This document shows positions 18,147 to 27,867 of a DNA stretch of 64,000 nt, piece by piece. The position numbers and the translations under genes were made by a program. Below the pieces are notes generated by a model. It worked only from the letters and a program-made list of their open reading frames with translations. It did not search any database and was not told where the DNA came from. This stretch comes from JBBPYC01 sp038200275 (GTDB lineage: Bacteria > Pseudomonadota > Gammaproteobacteria > Burkholderiales > Burkholderiaceae_C): the NCBI GenBank assembly GCA_038200275.1, contig JBBPYC010000081.1, forward strand, positions 90,881 through 154,880, given 5' to 3'. Position 1 is the stretch's first letter. Every line of letters starts with the position of its first letter.

Positions 18147-18267
18147 CATCACAGGATTCTGGGCACACGCAGTCTCGGTCGAGCTGCATTGGGTGGCTCG
18201 AGATTTCCTGCAAATTCGAGAAGATCTGCAATTGACGCTTCGCAACACGGCAAGGTAAAAAGCCCGC

Positions 18268-19116
18268 ATGCAATTTCGTTTTGAGGCGCCCACGCCGCTT
18301 GAATTCTTTCGTTCGCTCGTCCACAGCGACGAGCAATTCCCGCTTCTCGAAGCGTCGGCCAGCCTGGCGCAGGACGAATATCCGCAACTCGACGTGCAGC
18401 AAGTGCTGGGTGACGTCGATCAGCTGCTCGCCCGGCTGAAGCGCCGGCTCGCGGGCGATGCGGCCCCGCTGGCCCGGCTGCGGACGTTAAGCCAGTTTTT
18501 TTACCGTGATCTCGGATTCGGCGGCAATGTCAATGACTACTACGACCCAGACAACAGCTATCTGAACGCCGTGCTGCGCACGCGACGCGGCATCCCGATC
18601 TCACTGGCGGTGTTGTGGCTCGAACTCGCGCACGGTCTCGAGTTGTCGGCGCATGGCGTGAGTTTTCCAGGGCACTTCATGGTGCGGGTCACGCTGCCGA
18701 AAGGGCAGGCCGTGATCGACCCGTTCACTGGACAATCGATGAGCCGCAGCGAATTGGCCGAGCGCCTGGAGCCGTTTCGACGGCAGACTGGCACCGCCCA
18801 CGGCACCGAGATGCCGGTGGCGAATTTCCTGAAGCCCGCACATCCGCGCGATATCGTTGCGCGCATGTTGCGCAACTTGAAGGAAATCCACCGCGCGCAG
18901 TCGGACTGGCAGCGTCTGCTGGCCGTGCAAGACCGGCTGATCGTGCTGTTGCCCGAAAGCTGGGTTGAATATCGCGACCGCGGGCTCGTGCATGCGGAGT
19001 CGGGCAATACCGCTCAGGCCTTGGCAGATCTGGACGTCTACCTCGCAAAAGCTGGCTTCGAGATCGACATCGCTGCAATTGCAGATCGGGCTGCACAGTT
19101 GCGCCAGAGTCATTAG
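18268..19116 (+). CDS. sirB1: SirB1 family protein (transglutaminase-like with TPR region)
   Basis: A 282-residue protein of the SirB1 group. The central part has the conserved FFYRDLGFGGNVNDYYDP, then RRGIPISLAVLWLELA and FPGHFMVRV, the transglutaminase-like core; the last 90 residues are helical and TPR-like (AQALADLDVYLAKAGF). Members usually lie near murJ or prmC, and their biochemical role is not settled. It follows murJ by 121 bases and may have its own promoter. Confidence 0.85.
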   Translation: MQFRFEAPTPLEFFRSLVHSDEQFPLLEASASLAQDEYPQLDVQQVLGDVDQLLARLKRRLAGDAAPLARLRTLSQFFYRDLGFGGNVNDYYDPDNSYLNAVLRTRRGIPISLAVLWLELAHGLELSAHGVSFPGHFMVRVTLPKGQAVIDPFTGQSMSRSELAERLEPFRRQTGTAHGTEMPVANFLKPAHPRDIVARMLRNLKEIHRAQSDWQRLLAVQDRLIVLLPESWVEYRDRGLVHAESGNTAQALADLDVYLAKAGFEIDIAAIADRAAQLRQSH

Positions 19117-19262
19117 GTTCAACCCCCGGCCAACAGCCGCAACCAACAACCTCACCCCAAAACGCCGCGTCGCTTCAAAGGTCGCAGGTCAGCCTCAACG
19201 CCGCGGCTTTCCATCCCAACAAGCGCAATCCGGGATGAACCCCTTCGACAGCAAGGCAGCCC

Positions 19263-20330
19263 TCAGTCAACCGCCACCCGCGGGCCATCTTGCGCAGGGT
19301 CGGCAGCCATGATTTCACCGATCCGAAACACCTGTTCGCCCGCCGCGCGCAAGGTCTGAGCGCAATCGTCCGCATGGTCGGCAGCGATCACGCAGATCAT
19401 GCCGATGCCGTTGTTGAATGTGCGGTTCATCTCGATGTCATCGATGCCGGATACGCGCTGCAGCCAAGCAAACAGCTCGCTCCTGGGCCAGGCGGTGGCA
19501 GACAGCCTTGCTGTCGTGCCGGCGGGCAGCACGCGCGGGATGTTCTCGAGCAGGCCGCCGCCCGTGATGTGGGCGAGTGCCTTGATTGGATGCGCGGCCA
19601 ACGCAGCGAGAACCGGTTTCACGTAGATGCGGGTCGGTGTCATCAGCGCGTCGCGAAACGGGCGTCCGTCCAGCGTGTCGGGCAGCGAGTCCGCTGCGCG
19701 CTCGATGCATTTGCGTACCAGTGAGAACCCGTTTGAGTGGACGCCACTCGACGCAAGCCCGAGCACCACGTCGCCGGGCTGCACGCTCTGGCCGCTCAAA
19801 ATCTTCGCCTTTTCAACCGCACCCACGCAGAAACCGGCGAGGTCGTATTCACCGTCTGGATACATGCCCGGCATCTCGGCTGTCTCACCGCCGATCAGCG
19901 CACAGCCCGCAAGTTCACATCCTTTGGCAATGCCGCCGACCACGGCCACTGCCGTTTCGACATCGAGCTTGCCGCACGCGAAATAGTCCAGAAAGAACAG
20001 CGGCTCGGCGCCTTGCACCAGCACATCATTCACGCTCATTGCCACCAGGTCGATGCCGACGGTGTCGTGCCGATTCCATTCGAACGCAAGCTTGAGCTTG
20101 GTGCCGACGCCGTCCGTGCCGCTGACCAGCACCGGTTCGGCATATCGCTTGGGCACCTCGAACAGCGCGCCGAAGCCGCCGATGCCGGCCAGCACGCCGT
20201 CCCGCATGGTGCGTTTTGCAAGCGGCTTGATGCGCTCGACCAACGCGTCGCCTGCGTCGATGTCAACGCCCGCCGACTTGTAGCTAAGCGCAGAGGATGC
20301 GGATGGGGATGCGGAAGGGGGTGCGGTCAT
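19263..20330 (-). CDS. purM: Phosphoribosylformylglycinamidine cyclo-ligase (AIR synthetase)
   Basis: Fifth step of purine synthesis: ATP-dependent ring closure of FGAM to AIR. The 355-residue protein has the PurM landmarks YKSAGVDIDAGDALVERI near the start, SGTDGVGTKLKLAFE, LIGGETAEMPGMY and HITGGGLLENIPRVL. The N-terminus has a short Ser/Ala/Pro-rich extension. It is divergent from hda. Confidence 0.95.
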   Translation of the reverse strand: MTAPPSASPSASSALSYKSAGVDIDAGDALVERIKPLAKRTMRDGVLAGIGGFGALFEVPKRYAEPVLVSGTDGVGTKLKLAFEWNRHDTVGIDLVAMSVNDVLVQGAEPLFFLDYFACGKLDVETAVAVVGGIAKGCELAGCALIGGETAEMPGMYPDGEYDLAGFCVGAVEKAKILSGQSVQPGDVVLGLASSGVHSNGFSLVRKCIERAADSLPDTLDGRPFRDALMTPTRIYVKPVLAALAAHPIKALAHITGGGLLENIPRVLPAGTTARLSATAWPRSELFAWLQRVSGIDDIEMNRTFNNGIGMICVIAADHADDCAQTLRAAGEQVFRIGEIMAADPAQDGPRVAVD

Positions 20331-20633
20331 GAAGGCAGTTCAAGAAGGACAAGCAAGCAGCGCAGAAGTGCGTAAGTGCGGGAGCGCGCAACGAGTCCGC
20401 ATCGCCATGGGACTCGCCGATTCGACCCCGGCCTGCACATGGGGCAACCGTTGCAAGTCGCAGAGACGAAGCGACGCGGTGCGCGGCACTAAAATTTGCA
20501 GCAAATTTTATCGTTGCTCAGTGAACCTTTCGTTATCGCCAATCCTCCCGATGTGGCCCGCCTGCGTGGTCCCGCGTGCAGCGGCCAGGTCGGGCGCGGT
20601 GACGACCGGCGCCCGGCGGTTTTGACAACACCC
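20331..20633. other. Intergenic region between purM and hda
   Basis: About 300 bases between two divergent genes. It should hold both promoters. I see a short AT-rich inverted pair (AAAATTTGCAGCAAATTTT) at about 20490-20508, which is a near-perfect palindrome and could be a PurR-like or other operator. No convincing gene is visible. Confidence 0.4.
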
Positions 20634-21341
20634 ATGCGGATGCAGCAACTCGCGCTCGACATCGGCCTTGCGGTCGTGCCTGGTTTCGACAATTTTTGTA
20701 TCGGTGCAAATCTTCAGGCGGTCCAGCATCTTCGGCTGGCGGTGTCGGGCGTAGACGAGGATGACCATGCGCCGACGCGCCCGCCAACGTACCTCTGGGG
20801 CGAAGCGGGCGCTGGCAAAACCCATCTGCTGGCCAGCGTTCGCGCGGTGTTTGCAGCGCGCGGTTGCAGCGTCGGCTGGCTCGATGCCACGTCGGCCGAG
20901 CCGCCCGCCGAATTCGATGAGAGCTGGTCGGCGCTGTTGCTTGATGACGTGGATCGCTTCGACGCCGTTCGGCAGCAAGCCGCGTTCAACTGGTTCGTGA
21001 ACGCGCAGACGCAGCGCCGCTGGGTGCTGGCTACAGGCGCCTGGCCGGTGGCGGATTTGATACTGCGCGAGGACTTGCGCACGCGGCTTGGCTGGGGCCA
21101 CGTGTTCGCGCTGCAACTGCTCGGCGACCACGATCGCCGCACCGTGCTGCAGACGCGCGCGAACGCCCGCGGCATGCATCTGGGCGACGACGTGATCGAG
21201 TTCATGCTGCGGCGCTTCTCCCGGGATCTGGGCAGCCTGCTCGATTTGCTGGATCGGCTCGACCGCTTTTCGCTGCGCACCGCACGGCCGATCACGGTGC
21301 CGCTGCTCAAAACCATGCTGGAGTCGGACGACAAACGATGA
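20634..21341 (+). CDS. hda: DnaA regulatory inactivator Hda
   Basis: DnaA-like AAA+ protein that with the sliding clamp stimulates DnaA-ATP hydrolysis and limits initiation. The 235-residue protein starts with a clamp-binding motif (MQQLALDIG). It has Walker A GEAGAGKTHLL and the ALLLDDVDRFD Walker B, and no DnaA DNA-binding domain. ATGs at 20634 and 20640 are both possible. It overlaps the next gene by 4 bases. Confidence 0.9.
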   Translation: MRMQQLALDIGLAVVPGFDNFCIGANLQAVQHLRLAVSGVDEDDHAPTRPPTYLWGEAGAGKTHLLASVRAVFAARGCSVGWLDATSAEPPAEFDESWSALLLDDVDRFDAVRQQAAFNWFVNAQTQRRWVLATGAWPVADLILREDLRTRLGWGHVFALQLLGDHDRRTVLQTRANARGMHLGDDVIEFMLRRFSRDLGSLLDLLDRLDRFSLRTARPITVPLLKTMLESDDKR

Positions 21342-22054
21342 CGAAGAAGACGAAGCACCGTTCGCCAGAGCCCGAGCGCATCAAGGTCGCGCTGTTTGAT
21401 CTGGACCACACGCTGCTGCCGATCGATTCAGACCACGGCTGGGGTGCCTACACCACCCAACTCGGCTGGACCGACGCGGTCAACTTCACCCGCCGCAACG
21501 ACGAATTCTTTGCGCAGTACAAGGCAGGCGCGTTGGACATCAACGCCTACGTGCGGTTTGCCACCGAAGCAATCCGGCTGCAAGGTGCTTCAAAATCGAT
21601 AGCTGCACGTGCAGGCTACACTAGCGCCATCCGACAAAAACACCTGAAAATCGAGGCACTGGAACTGGTGCAGCGCCACCGCGCCGCCGGTGACCGGCTG
21701 GCGGTCGTCACGGCCACCAACGAATTCGTGACCCGGCCGCTGGCCGATCTGTTCGGCATCCAGGACCTGATCGCGGTGCGGCTGGAACGCGATGCGGCCA
21801 CGGGCTGGATCACCGGTGCCATCGATGGCACACCGTCGGTGCGAGGGGGCAAGGTCACGCGGGTCGAACAGTGGCTGGGCGAGGCGGGCCTCGGCTGGAG
21901 CGACGTCGAAAGCACTTTCTACTCCGACTCGGTGAGCGATCTGCCTCTGCTCGAAAAAGTTGATCACCCGATCGCAACCAATCCGGATGACCGATTGCGC
22001 GACATCGCCCGAGAGCGCGGTTGGCCCGTGCTCGATCTGTTCAAAAAAATCTGA
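21338..22054 (+). CDS. HAD-superfamily hydrolase, subfamily IB (SerB-like phosphatase)
   Basis: A 238-residue cytosolic phosphatase of the HAD IB type. It has motif I FDLDHTLLPID (Asp21, Asp23), motif II VTATNEF, a Lys in RGGKVTRVEQWL and motif III YSDSVSDLPLL. This profile is common to a HAD gene found beside hda in many betaproteobacteria; substrates proposed for relatives include phosphoserine and histidinol phosphate, but none can be assigned here. ATGA overlap with hda shows coupling. Confidence 0.85.
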   Translation: MTKKTKHRSPEPERIKVALFDLDHTLLPIDSDHGWGAYTTQLGWTDAVNFTRRNDEFFAQYKAGALDINAYVRFATEAIRLQGASKSIAARAGYTSAIRQKHLKIEALELVQRHRAAGDRLAVVTATNEFVTRPLADLFGIQDLIAVRLERDAATGWITGAIDGTPSVRGGKVTRVEQWLGEAGLGWSDVESTFYSDSVSDLPLLEKVDHPIATNPDDRLRDIARERGWPVLDLFKKI

Positions 22055-22072
22055 CAGCCCCGTGCTTCTTTC

Positions 22073-23710
22073 ATGATCAAGAAATTCATCGACGAGCTGA
22101 TCACACGCGCCACCGGTGGCCGCGGCCGATCGGTCTCGAAGTTCGGCAAACGCGCCGAGGTGCCGGCCAGCGTGCACGGAATCGATCCGGCAGGTGTGGA
22201 CGAGCGGGCGCTGAACGTCGTGCGCACGTTGCAGAACGCCGGCTACCAAGCCTACATCGTCGGCGGGGCGGTGCGGGATCTGCTGGTCGGGTTGAAGCCG
22301 AAGGATTTCGACGTGGCGACCGACGCGACGCCCGAGCAGGTGAAAAGCCTGTTCCGGCGCGCCTTCATCATCGGCCGACGCTTTCGCATCGTGCACGTGG
22401 TGCACGGCCGCGGGCGTGAGCACGAGGTGATCGAAGTCTCGACCTTCCGCGCCTATCTGGACAACAGCGCGGCGGGCACCGCAGTGGCCGGCAATGAGAA
22501 AACATCGAAGAGTCAGCTGGCCGGCATGCAGCATGCCGTGGATGTCTCGGGCCGGGTGCTGCGCGACAACGTCTGGGGTCCGCAAATCGAGGATGCCGCG
22601 CGGCGCGACTTCACGATCAACGCGATGTACTACGACCCGCAGACACAGATCGTGGTCGACTACCACAGCGGCATCCAGGATGCGAAGAAAAAGACACTGC
22701 GCATGATCGGCGATGCCGCTGCGCGCTACCGCGAAGACCCGGTGCGTATCATCCGCGCGGTCCGTTTCGCGGCCAAGCTGCAGCAGCGCGGCTTCACGCT
22801 CGACAAGAAGACGGCCGAGCCGCTGATCGCGTCGCAAAAATTGCTTGTGGAAGTGCCGCAGAGCCGGCTGTTCGATGAGATGCTGAAGCTGCTGCAAACC
22901 GGCCATTCGCTGGCGACGATCGCGCAGTTGAAGGCGCTGGGTCTGGCACGTGGCATCTATCCGCTGCTTGACCTCGTGGTGCAGCGAGCCGATACGCCAT
23001 TCGTCGCCGCCGCACTTGCCGATACCGATCGGCGCGTGGGCGAGAGCAAACCCGTGGCACCCAGCTTTCTGCTGGCCTGTGTGCTCTGGGCCGATGTACT
23101 GACCGGCTGGAATCAGCGCCTGAATGCGCGGCAGCACCCATTTCCCGCGCTGCAGGAAGCGATCGACAACGTGTTCGACGAGCGTATTGGCGACGTGTCC
23201 GGCCGCGGCAAGCTGGCTGCCGACATGCGCGACATCTGGATGATGCAGCCGCGCTTTGACAAGCGCACCGGTCATGCTCCGCTGTCGCTGGTCGAGCAGC
23301 CGCGCTTTCGGGCGGGTTTCGACTTCATGCGGCTGCGCGCCGAGATCGGCGAGATCGACATCACGCTGGCCGACTGGTGGCAGGAATTCTCAATCGCCGA
23401 CGATGCCACGCGGCAGGACCTGATCGACCGGCTGCGGCACGAGCAGCAGTCCGGCAGTCAGCAGCCCCGACCCGCGCGCAAGCGGCGGTCTGCACCGCGC
23501 GACGGTGCAGCACAGGAGCGCCCAGAAGGCGCGCCCATGCAGGCCGTTGGCGACGATGCAGACGGTGATGTTGCGGCTGGGCACCACGCGCCTGCGGACG
23601 GTGCGGAAGGCGCAGCAGCAGCTCCCAAGAAGCGGCGCCGGCGTCGCTCGAGCGCAGCGAAGAACGACGCGGCGCAAGCCCCGCGGGACCCGGGCGCGCA
23701 AGAGACTTAA
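22073..23710 (+). CDS. pcnB: Poly(A) polymerase I
   Basis: Adds 3' poly(A) tails to RNA and so promotes decay. The 545-residue protein has the class II nucleotidyltransferase core: VGGAVRDLLVG (Gly64-Gly65) and DFDVATD with catalytic Asp78 and Asp80, then RRDFTINAMYYD. The segment LFRRAFIIGRRFRIVHV is the family's pattern that separates it from tRNA CCA-adding enzymes. The last 110 residues are low-complexity, rich in Gln, Arg, Ala and Asp, ending in an RRRRR-type basic patch, longer than in E. coli. Confidence 0.92.
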   Translation: MIKKFIDELITRATGGRGRSVSKFGKRAEVPASVHGIDPAGVDERALNVVRTLQNAGYQAYIVGGAVRDLLVGLKPKDFDVATDATPEQVKSLFRRAFIIGRRFRIVHVVHGRGREHEVIEVSTFRAYLDNSAAGTAVAGNEKTSKSQLAGMQHAVDVSGRVLRDNVWGPQIEDAARRDFTINAMYYDPQTQIVVDYHSGIQDAKKKTLRMIGDAAARYREDPVRIIRAVRFAAKLQQRGFTLDKKTAEPLIASQKLLVEVPQSRLFDEMLKLLQTGHSLATIAQLKALGLARGIYPLLDLVVQRADTPFVAAALADTDRRVGESKPVAPSFLLACVLWADVLTGWNQRLNARQHPFPALQEAIDNVFDERIGDVSGRGKLAADMRDIWMMQPRFDKRTGHAPLSLVEQPRFRAGFDFMRLRAEIGEIDITLADWWQEFSIADDATRQDLIDRLRHEQQSGSQQPRPARKRRSAPRDGAAQERPEGAPMQAVGDDADGDVAAGHHAPADGAEGAAAAPKKRRRRRSSAAKNDAAQAPRDPGAQET

Positions 23711-23744
23711 TCCCCGAGCACTGTCGGTTCATAGGCTGCTTGAA

Positions 23745-24230
23745 TTGGATGCGTCGGTTGTCGCCTACATCGCGCTCGGCGCAAATCTTGGCGCTGCCGA
23801 GCGCACTTTGTTTGCCGCGGTGCAGCAGATTGCCGGGTTGCCCTCCACGCAACTCACCGCGCGGTCTTCGCTGTACCGCAGTGCGCCAGTCGACGCCACA
23901 GGCCCGGATTATCTGAACATGGTCGTCGCTGTCGACACGCGTCTTGCGGCCGAGCCGTTGCTGCAGGCACTGCAGCATATCGAGAACCTCAGCGGCCGCC
24001 AGCGACCTCATCCCAACGCGCCCCGTACATTGGATCTGGACGTCCTGCTGTACGGCAAGCAACACATCGACACGCCGACACTGGTGGTGCCGCACCCGCG
24101 CATGTGGCAGCGCGCGTTCGTGCTGCACCCGCTCGCAGAGATTGCACCGCACTGGGTGGACGCTGCCATGCTGGAAAGCGTGGCCACCCAGCGCATCGAG
24201 AAAATCCCTCGAACATCCGATTGCGGCTGA
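23745..24230 (+). CDS. folK: 2-amino-4-hydroxy-6-hydroxymethyldihydropteridine diphosphokinase
   Basis: Transfers pyrophosphate from ATP to hydroxymethyl-dihydropterin in folate synthesis. The 161-residue protein matches HPPK: YIALGANLGAAERTL at the start, SSLYRSAPVDATGPDYLN, and the signature PRTLDLDVLLYG followed by VPHPRMWQRAFVLHPL. Start: the TTG at 23745 gives normal length; no ATG is suitably placed. Pairing with pcnB is the usual order in proteobacteria. Confidence 0.92.
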   Translation: MDASVVAYIALGANLGAAERTLFAAVQQIAGLPSTQLTARSSLYRSAPVDATGPDYLNMVVAVDTRLAAEPLLQALQHIENLSGRQRPHPNAPRTLDLDVLLYGKQHIDTPTLVVPHPRMWQRAFVLHPLAEIAPHWVDAAMLESVATQRIEKIPRTSDCG

Positions 24231-24276
24231 CGGCGCCTGCAAACCCATACGACGACTTTATGAGCCCCAAGCAAAC

Positions 24277-25155
24277 ATGAATTACGAAACCCTGCTCCAT
24301 GAAAACAACGACGGCGTCCTGACGCTGACTTTGAACCGTCCCGCCAATCTGAACGCATTCACCGTGCGCATGGCGGAAGACCTGATCAACGCGTACCGCG
24401 ACGCGAGCGAAGACGATGCGGTGCGCGCGATCGTCGTGACCGGCAGCGGCAAGGCGTTTTGTGCCGGCATGGACTTGGACACGCAAGGCAACGTGTTCGG
24501 CCTGGACGAATCGCTGCACCCGACACGCGCCGACCTGGAGCAGCGGCTGGAAGACCCCGAGATCGTCCACGGCGTACGTGACACCGGCGGCCGCGTGTCG
24601 CTGGCGGTGTATCAATGCAAGAAGCCGGTGATCGCTGCGATCAACGGCGCGGCGGTCGGCATCGGCGCGACGATGACGTTGCCGATGGACTTTCGATTTG
24701 CATCCGACAAACTGCGCATGGGCTTCGTGTTCGGCAAGCTCGGCATCGTGCCGGAGGCGTGCTCGAGCTGGTTTCTGCCGCGCATCGTCGGCATCACGAA
24801 AGCGCTGGAGCTGACTTATTCGGCGCGTATCATCGACGCCGAAGAGGCGCTGCGCTGCGGCCTGGTCAGTGAGGTGCACCCGGTCGAGTCGGTGCTGGCC
24901 AAGGCGCAGGCGTTCGCGCGCAGCCTGGTGACCGATCGCTCACCGGTGTCGGTCGCGTTGATCCGCCAGATGATGTGGCGCAATTCGGCCGCACCCGACC
25001 CGGTGCAGGCGCACCGGGTCGATTCGCTTGCGATGTACTACACCAGCATCGGCGACGGCAAGGAGGGCGTGGCTTCGTTTCTGGAAAAACGTTCGCCGAA
25101 CTTTCAGCAGAAAGCGTCCGCGATGCCGGACTTCTATCCGTGGTGGAACGATTGA
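24277..25155 (+). CDS. Enoyl-CoA hydratase/isomerase (crotonase family)
   Basis: A 292-residue crotonase. It has the oxyanion-hole segments GKAFCAGMDLD and NGAAVGIGATMTLPMD, and Glu at the catalytic place in KLGIVPEACSSWFLP. These together fit enoyl-CoA hydratase-like enzymes. The insertion after GMDLDTQ (about 40 residues with TRADLEQRLEDPE) is characteristic of a subgroup often annotated as PaaG/ECH-like; substrate is undetermined. The C-terminal SFLEKRSPNF resembles other members. Confidence 0.85.
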   Translation: MNYETLLHENNDGVLTLTLNRPANLNAFTVRMAEDLINAYRDASEDDAVRAIVVTGSGKAFCAGMDLDTQGNVFGLDESLHPTRADLEQRLEDPEIVHGVRDTGGRVSLAVYQCKKPVIAAINGAAVGIGATMTLPMDFRFASDKLRMGFVFGKLGIVPEACSSWFLPRIVGITKALELTYSARIIDAEEALRCGLVSEVHPVESVLAKAQAFARSLVTDRSPVSVALIRQMMWRNSAAPDPVQAHRVDSLAMYYTSIGDGKEGVASFLEKRSPNFQQKASAMPDFYPWWND

Positions 25156-25195
25156 TTGACCAGGCGCTTCGAGCTTCCCATTCCGGTGTGCCATC

Positions 25196-25759
25196 ATGAG
25201 CAAAGCCTTCACACGGGAGAGCGACGCTTCGGAAGCGGATGACGACGACGACATCGCGACGCCTGCTCTGCCGGACGGCGCCAAGAACTACATCACACCG
25301 GGCGGCTATCAACGACTGCGCACCGAACTGTTTGCGCTGATCGACGACGAACGCCCGAAGGTGGTGGAAGCCGTGCACTGGGCCGCCAAGAACGGCGATC
25401 GGTCTGAGAACGGCGACTACATCTACGGCAAGAAACGCCTGCGCGAGATCGACCGTCGCATGCGTTTTTTGACCAAGCGCCTGGAGATTGCCGAAGTGGT
25501 CGACCCCAGCGTGCACCACGGCCGCGAGCAAATCTTCTTCGGTGCCACCGTGACGTATGCCGATGAAGAAGACCACGAACGCACCATCACGATCCGCGGC
25601 GTGGACGAGGCCGACAGTTCAGCGGGCGAGGTAAGCTGGATTTCGCCGGTCGCGCGCGCGTTGCTGAAGGCCCAGGTCGGCGATGTCGTGAAACTCGTGG
25701 TGCCGACCGGGGTGCAGGAGATCGAGGTCCTTGCGGTGCGCTATCCGGCGCCCGCATAG
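25196..25759 (+). CDS. greB: Transcription elongation factor GreB
   Basis: Rescues backtracked RNA polymerase by stimulating transcript cleavage. The 187-residue protein has the N-terminal coiled-coil with the acidic tip (KNGDRSENGDYIYGKKRLRE) and the C-terminal FKBP-like domain (DSSAGEVSWISPVARALL). The first 30 residues are an acidic extension (SEADDDDD), making it slightly longer than E. coli GreB. GYQRLRTELFAL is the family start pattern. Confidence 0.92.
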   Translation: MSKAFTRESDASEADDDDDIATPALPDGAKNYITPGGYQRLRTELFALIDDERPKVVEAVHWAAKNGDRSENGDYIYGKKRLREIDRRMRFLTKRLEIAEVVDPSVHHGREQIFFGATVTYADEEDHERTITIRGVDEADSSAGEVSWISPVARALLKAQVGDVVKLVVPTGVQEIEVLAVRYPAPA

Positions 25760-25801
25760 ACAATTTCGACCCGCACCTGGTCAAGCAAGAAAGACAGCAG
25801 C

Positions 25802-25819
25802 AGGAGGAGGAGGAGGAGG
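25802..25819. repeat. Short (AGG)6 triplet repeat
   Basis: Six AGG units in the gap between greB and dinB. It is noncoding in the annotated frames and may just be a slippage product. Confidence 0.7.
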
Positions 25820-25883
25820 CTGCTGCACCTGCGCTTTTGCCTGGTTCGATCGAAAAAGCGGGCTTTAACGGGTGGTCGGTTGC

Positions 25884-27212
25884 TCAGAACAGCTCGCCTG
25901 AGCGTGCAGCGTGTGCCGGATTTACGGGTCGGCTGGATCGCTGTGCTCCTGCAGCAGTGCCGACGGAATCGGCATGGAAAGCCGCATCGACGAGGCTTCC
26001 TGCGACCGTGCGTGGTGCTTGCGCGTTCGCCGACATCAGCGAGCCGACCCGCACACCCAACAGCCGCAACCGGCGCTCCAGCGGCGCGCGCTTCAGGCAC
26101 TGGCCTGCCGCTTGCCGGATCGTGCGCGCATCGGCGGTGCAGTGGTCGAGCGTCAGGTCGCGTGTGACGATCTTGAAGTCGTCGTAGCGCAGCTTGACGC
26201 CGATGGTCTTGCCCACATAACCTTTCCTTGCCAAGTCGGCGGCGACCTTCTCGCACAGGCTTGTGAAGATCGCGCTGAGTTCGGCCCGGTCGCGCACCGC
26301 GTGCAGATTGCGATCGAATGTGGTCTCCCGGCTCATGGAGACGGGCTCGCTTTCCGTGACCACCGGCCGCGCGTCGCGGCCGTGGGCCATCGCATGCAGC
26401 CAGGCGCCATGGCTACGGCCGAAGTGGGCCACCAACCAGTCGCACGCGCGCTCAGCGAGTTCGCCGATGGTGTGGATGCCGTGCGCGGCCAGCTTCGCTT
26501 CGGCCTTCGGCCCGATGCCGTTGACCTTGCGGCACGGCAATGGCCAGATGCGGGTGGGCAGGTCGGCCTCGTGCAGCACCGTGATGCCGTTGGGCTTGTC
26601 GAATTCGCTCGCCATCTTGGCCAGCAACTTGTTCGGCGCGATGCCGATCGAGCAGGTCAACGCGGTCGCTTCAAAGATGCTTTTTTGAATCAGTCGCGCA
26701 AGCACCCGTCCGCCTTCCCGCTGGCCGCCCGGCACGTGGGTGAAGTCGATGTACACCTCGTCGACGCCGCGGTCCTCCATAAGCGGCGCGATGTCTGAGA
26801 TCACGCTTTTGAACAAGCGCGACAACCGTCGGTACTCATCGAAGTCGGCTGGCAGCAACAGCGCTTGCGGACACAGCTTGGCGGCTTTCATCAACCCCAT
26901 CGCCGACCCGACACCGAACGGCCGCGCCGCATACGTGGCTGTCGTGACCACGCCGCGGCCGGCGTAGTTGCGCAAGGTGGGAAAGAAGTCGACCGGGATG
27001 TCGGCGAGGTCATCGACTGTCCAGTGCCGCTCAGGCCGTTCGTTCGCCAAGCGCGCCAGCAGTTCGTCCGCATTCCGTCGCCCGCCGCCGATTACCATCG
27101 GCAAGCCCTTCAACTGCGGATAGCGCAGCAGCTCGACCGACGCGAAGAACGCGTCCATGTCGAGATGGGCGATTCGGCGTGGTTCGTAAGCGGACTCCGT
27201 AAGTTCCTGCAT
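25884..27212 (-). CDS. dinB: DNA polymerase IV (Y family)
   Basis: Error-prone translesion polymerase. The 442-residue protein has the Y-family signatures HLDMDAFFASVE (metal-binding Asp) and RGVDEVYIDF (Asp-Glu pair), the helix-hairpin-helix NGIGPKAEAKLAAHGI, and a little-finger domain (KTIGVKLRYDDFKIVTR). The C-terminal 70 residues (Ala/Ser-rich) extend beyond the E. coli protein and lack an obvious clamp motif at the very end. A partial open frame before it is not homologous, so the ATG at 27212 is kept. Confidence 0.9.
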   Translation of the reverse strand: MQELTESAYEPRRIAHLDMDAFFASVELLRYPQLKGLPMVIGGGRRNADELLARLANERPERHWTVDDLADIPVDFFPTLRNYAGRGVVTTATYAARPFGVGSAMGLMKAAKLCPQALLLPADFDEYRRLSRLFKSVISDIAPLMEDRGVDEVYIDFTHVPGGQREGGRVLARLIQKSIFEATALTCSIGIAPNKLLAKMASEFDKPNGITVLHEADLPTRIWPLPCRKVNGIGPKAEAKLAAHGIHTIGELAERACDWLVAHFGRSHGAWLHAMAHGRDARPVVTESEPVSMSRETTFDRNLHAVRDRAELSAIFTSLCEKVAADLARKGYVGKTIGVKLRYDDFKIVTRDLTLDHCTADARTIRQAAGQCLKRAPLERRLRLLGVRVGSLMSANAQAPRTVAGSLVDAAFHADSVGTAAGAQRSSRPVNPAHAARSGELF

Positions 27213-27243
27213 GGGCGAAATGGTCGGCTACCAGCGGCGTTGC

Positions 27244-27630
27244 TCAGAGGGCTGGATGCAGGACCGCACCCACCAGACCGGCTGCGAGCAGCGCAAACGT
27301 AGGCAGCACGGTCAATAAAAACCCAAGGCCCCGCTTGGCCGGATCGGCGACATAAGACCGCCAGTAGACGATGCGACCGATCAGGTAGATCACGCCGATT
27401 GCAGCGACCCAGCCATTGGACCAGTGCAGCCCCGCGATGAACAACGCGGGCAAAAACGCGACGAGCTGCTCCAGCGTGTTCATCTGCACCCGAAAAGCGC
27501 GGTCGAACCCCTCGTGGCCGCTGACGGCGGGTGCCTTGATGCCGTACTTGCCGCGCGCCTGGCCGACCAGCACGCCGAAGTAGAAGAACTGGGCAATCGC
27601 AAGGATTGCAACGATGTGGAGGTAATTCAT
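27244..27630 (-). CDS. MAPEG family membrane protein
   Basis: A 128-residue protein with four hydrophobic helices. The pattern VGQARGKYGIKAPAVSGHE followed by FDRAFRVQMNTLEQLVAFLP is the MAPEG signature, including the Arg and Asn-Glu region that binds glutathione in eukaryotic relatives. Bacterial members are often glutathione-transferase-like; activity is not shown. The ATG at 27630 fits homologue starts. It is located between dinB and a fasciclin gene on the other strand. Confidence 0.85.
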   Translation of the reverse strand: MNYLHIVAILAIAQFFYFGVLVGQARGKYGIKAPAVSGHEGFDRAFRVQMNTLEQLVAFLPALFIAGLHWSNGWVAAIGVIYLIGRIVYWRSYVADPAKRGLGFLLTVLPTFALLAAGLVGAVLHPAL

Positions 27631-27867
27631 GAATGTCGGTTCAGGCAAAGGTTGCAAATGCAACCGTGCAGCGTGCCATCACAGTGGCGGCAATCCGATT
27701 GCAATCGGCGGCGAAGCGGACTGGCCACCCGCACGGAAGTCTTACCCAATGTAGCTCTATGGGCAAAAGACCGCATGCAGTCGGTGGGCAAGTACAAGCC
27801 CATAAGGTCCGCACTGCGTCCATATTGACGCGACTCGCTCAGCGAGCCATTAAGACAGGGACTTCCC

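Noticed and set aside
21590..23275. A long open frame (561 codons) on the minus strand
   Set aside because: It lies opposite the HAD and pcnB genes, which have clear family motifs. In high-GC DNA, antisense frames are commonly open; the protein has no domain.
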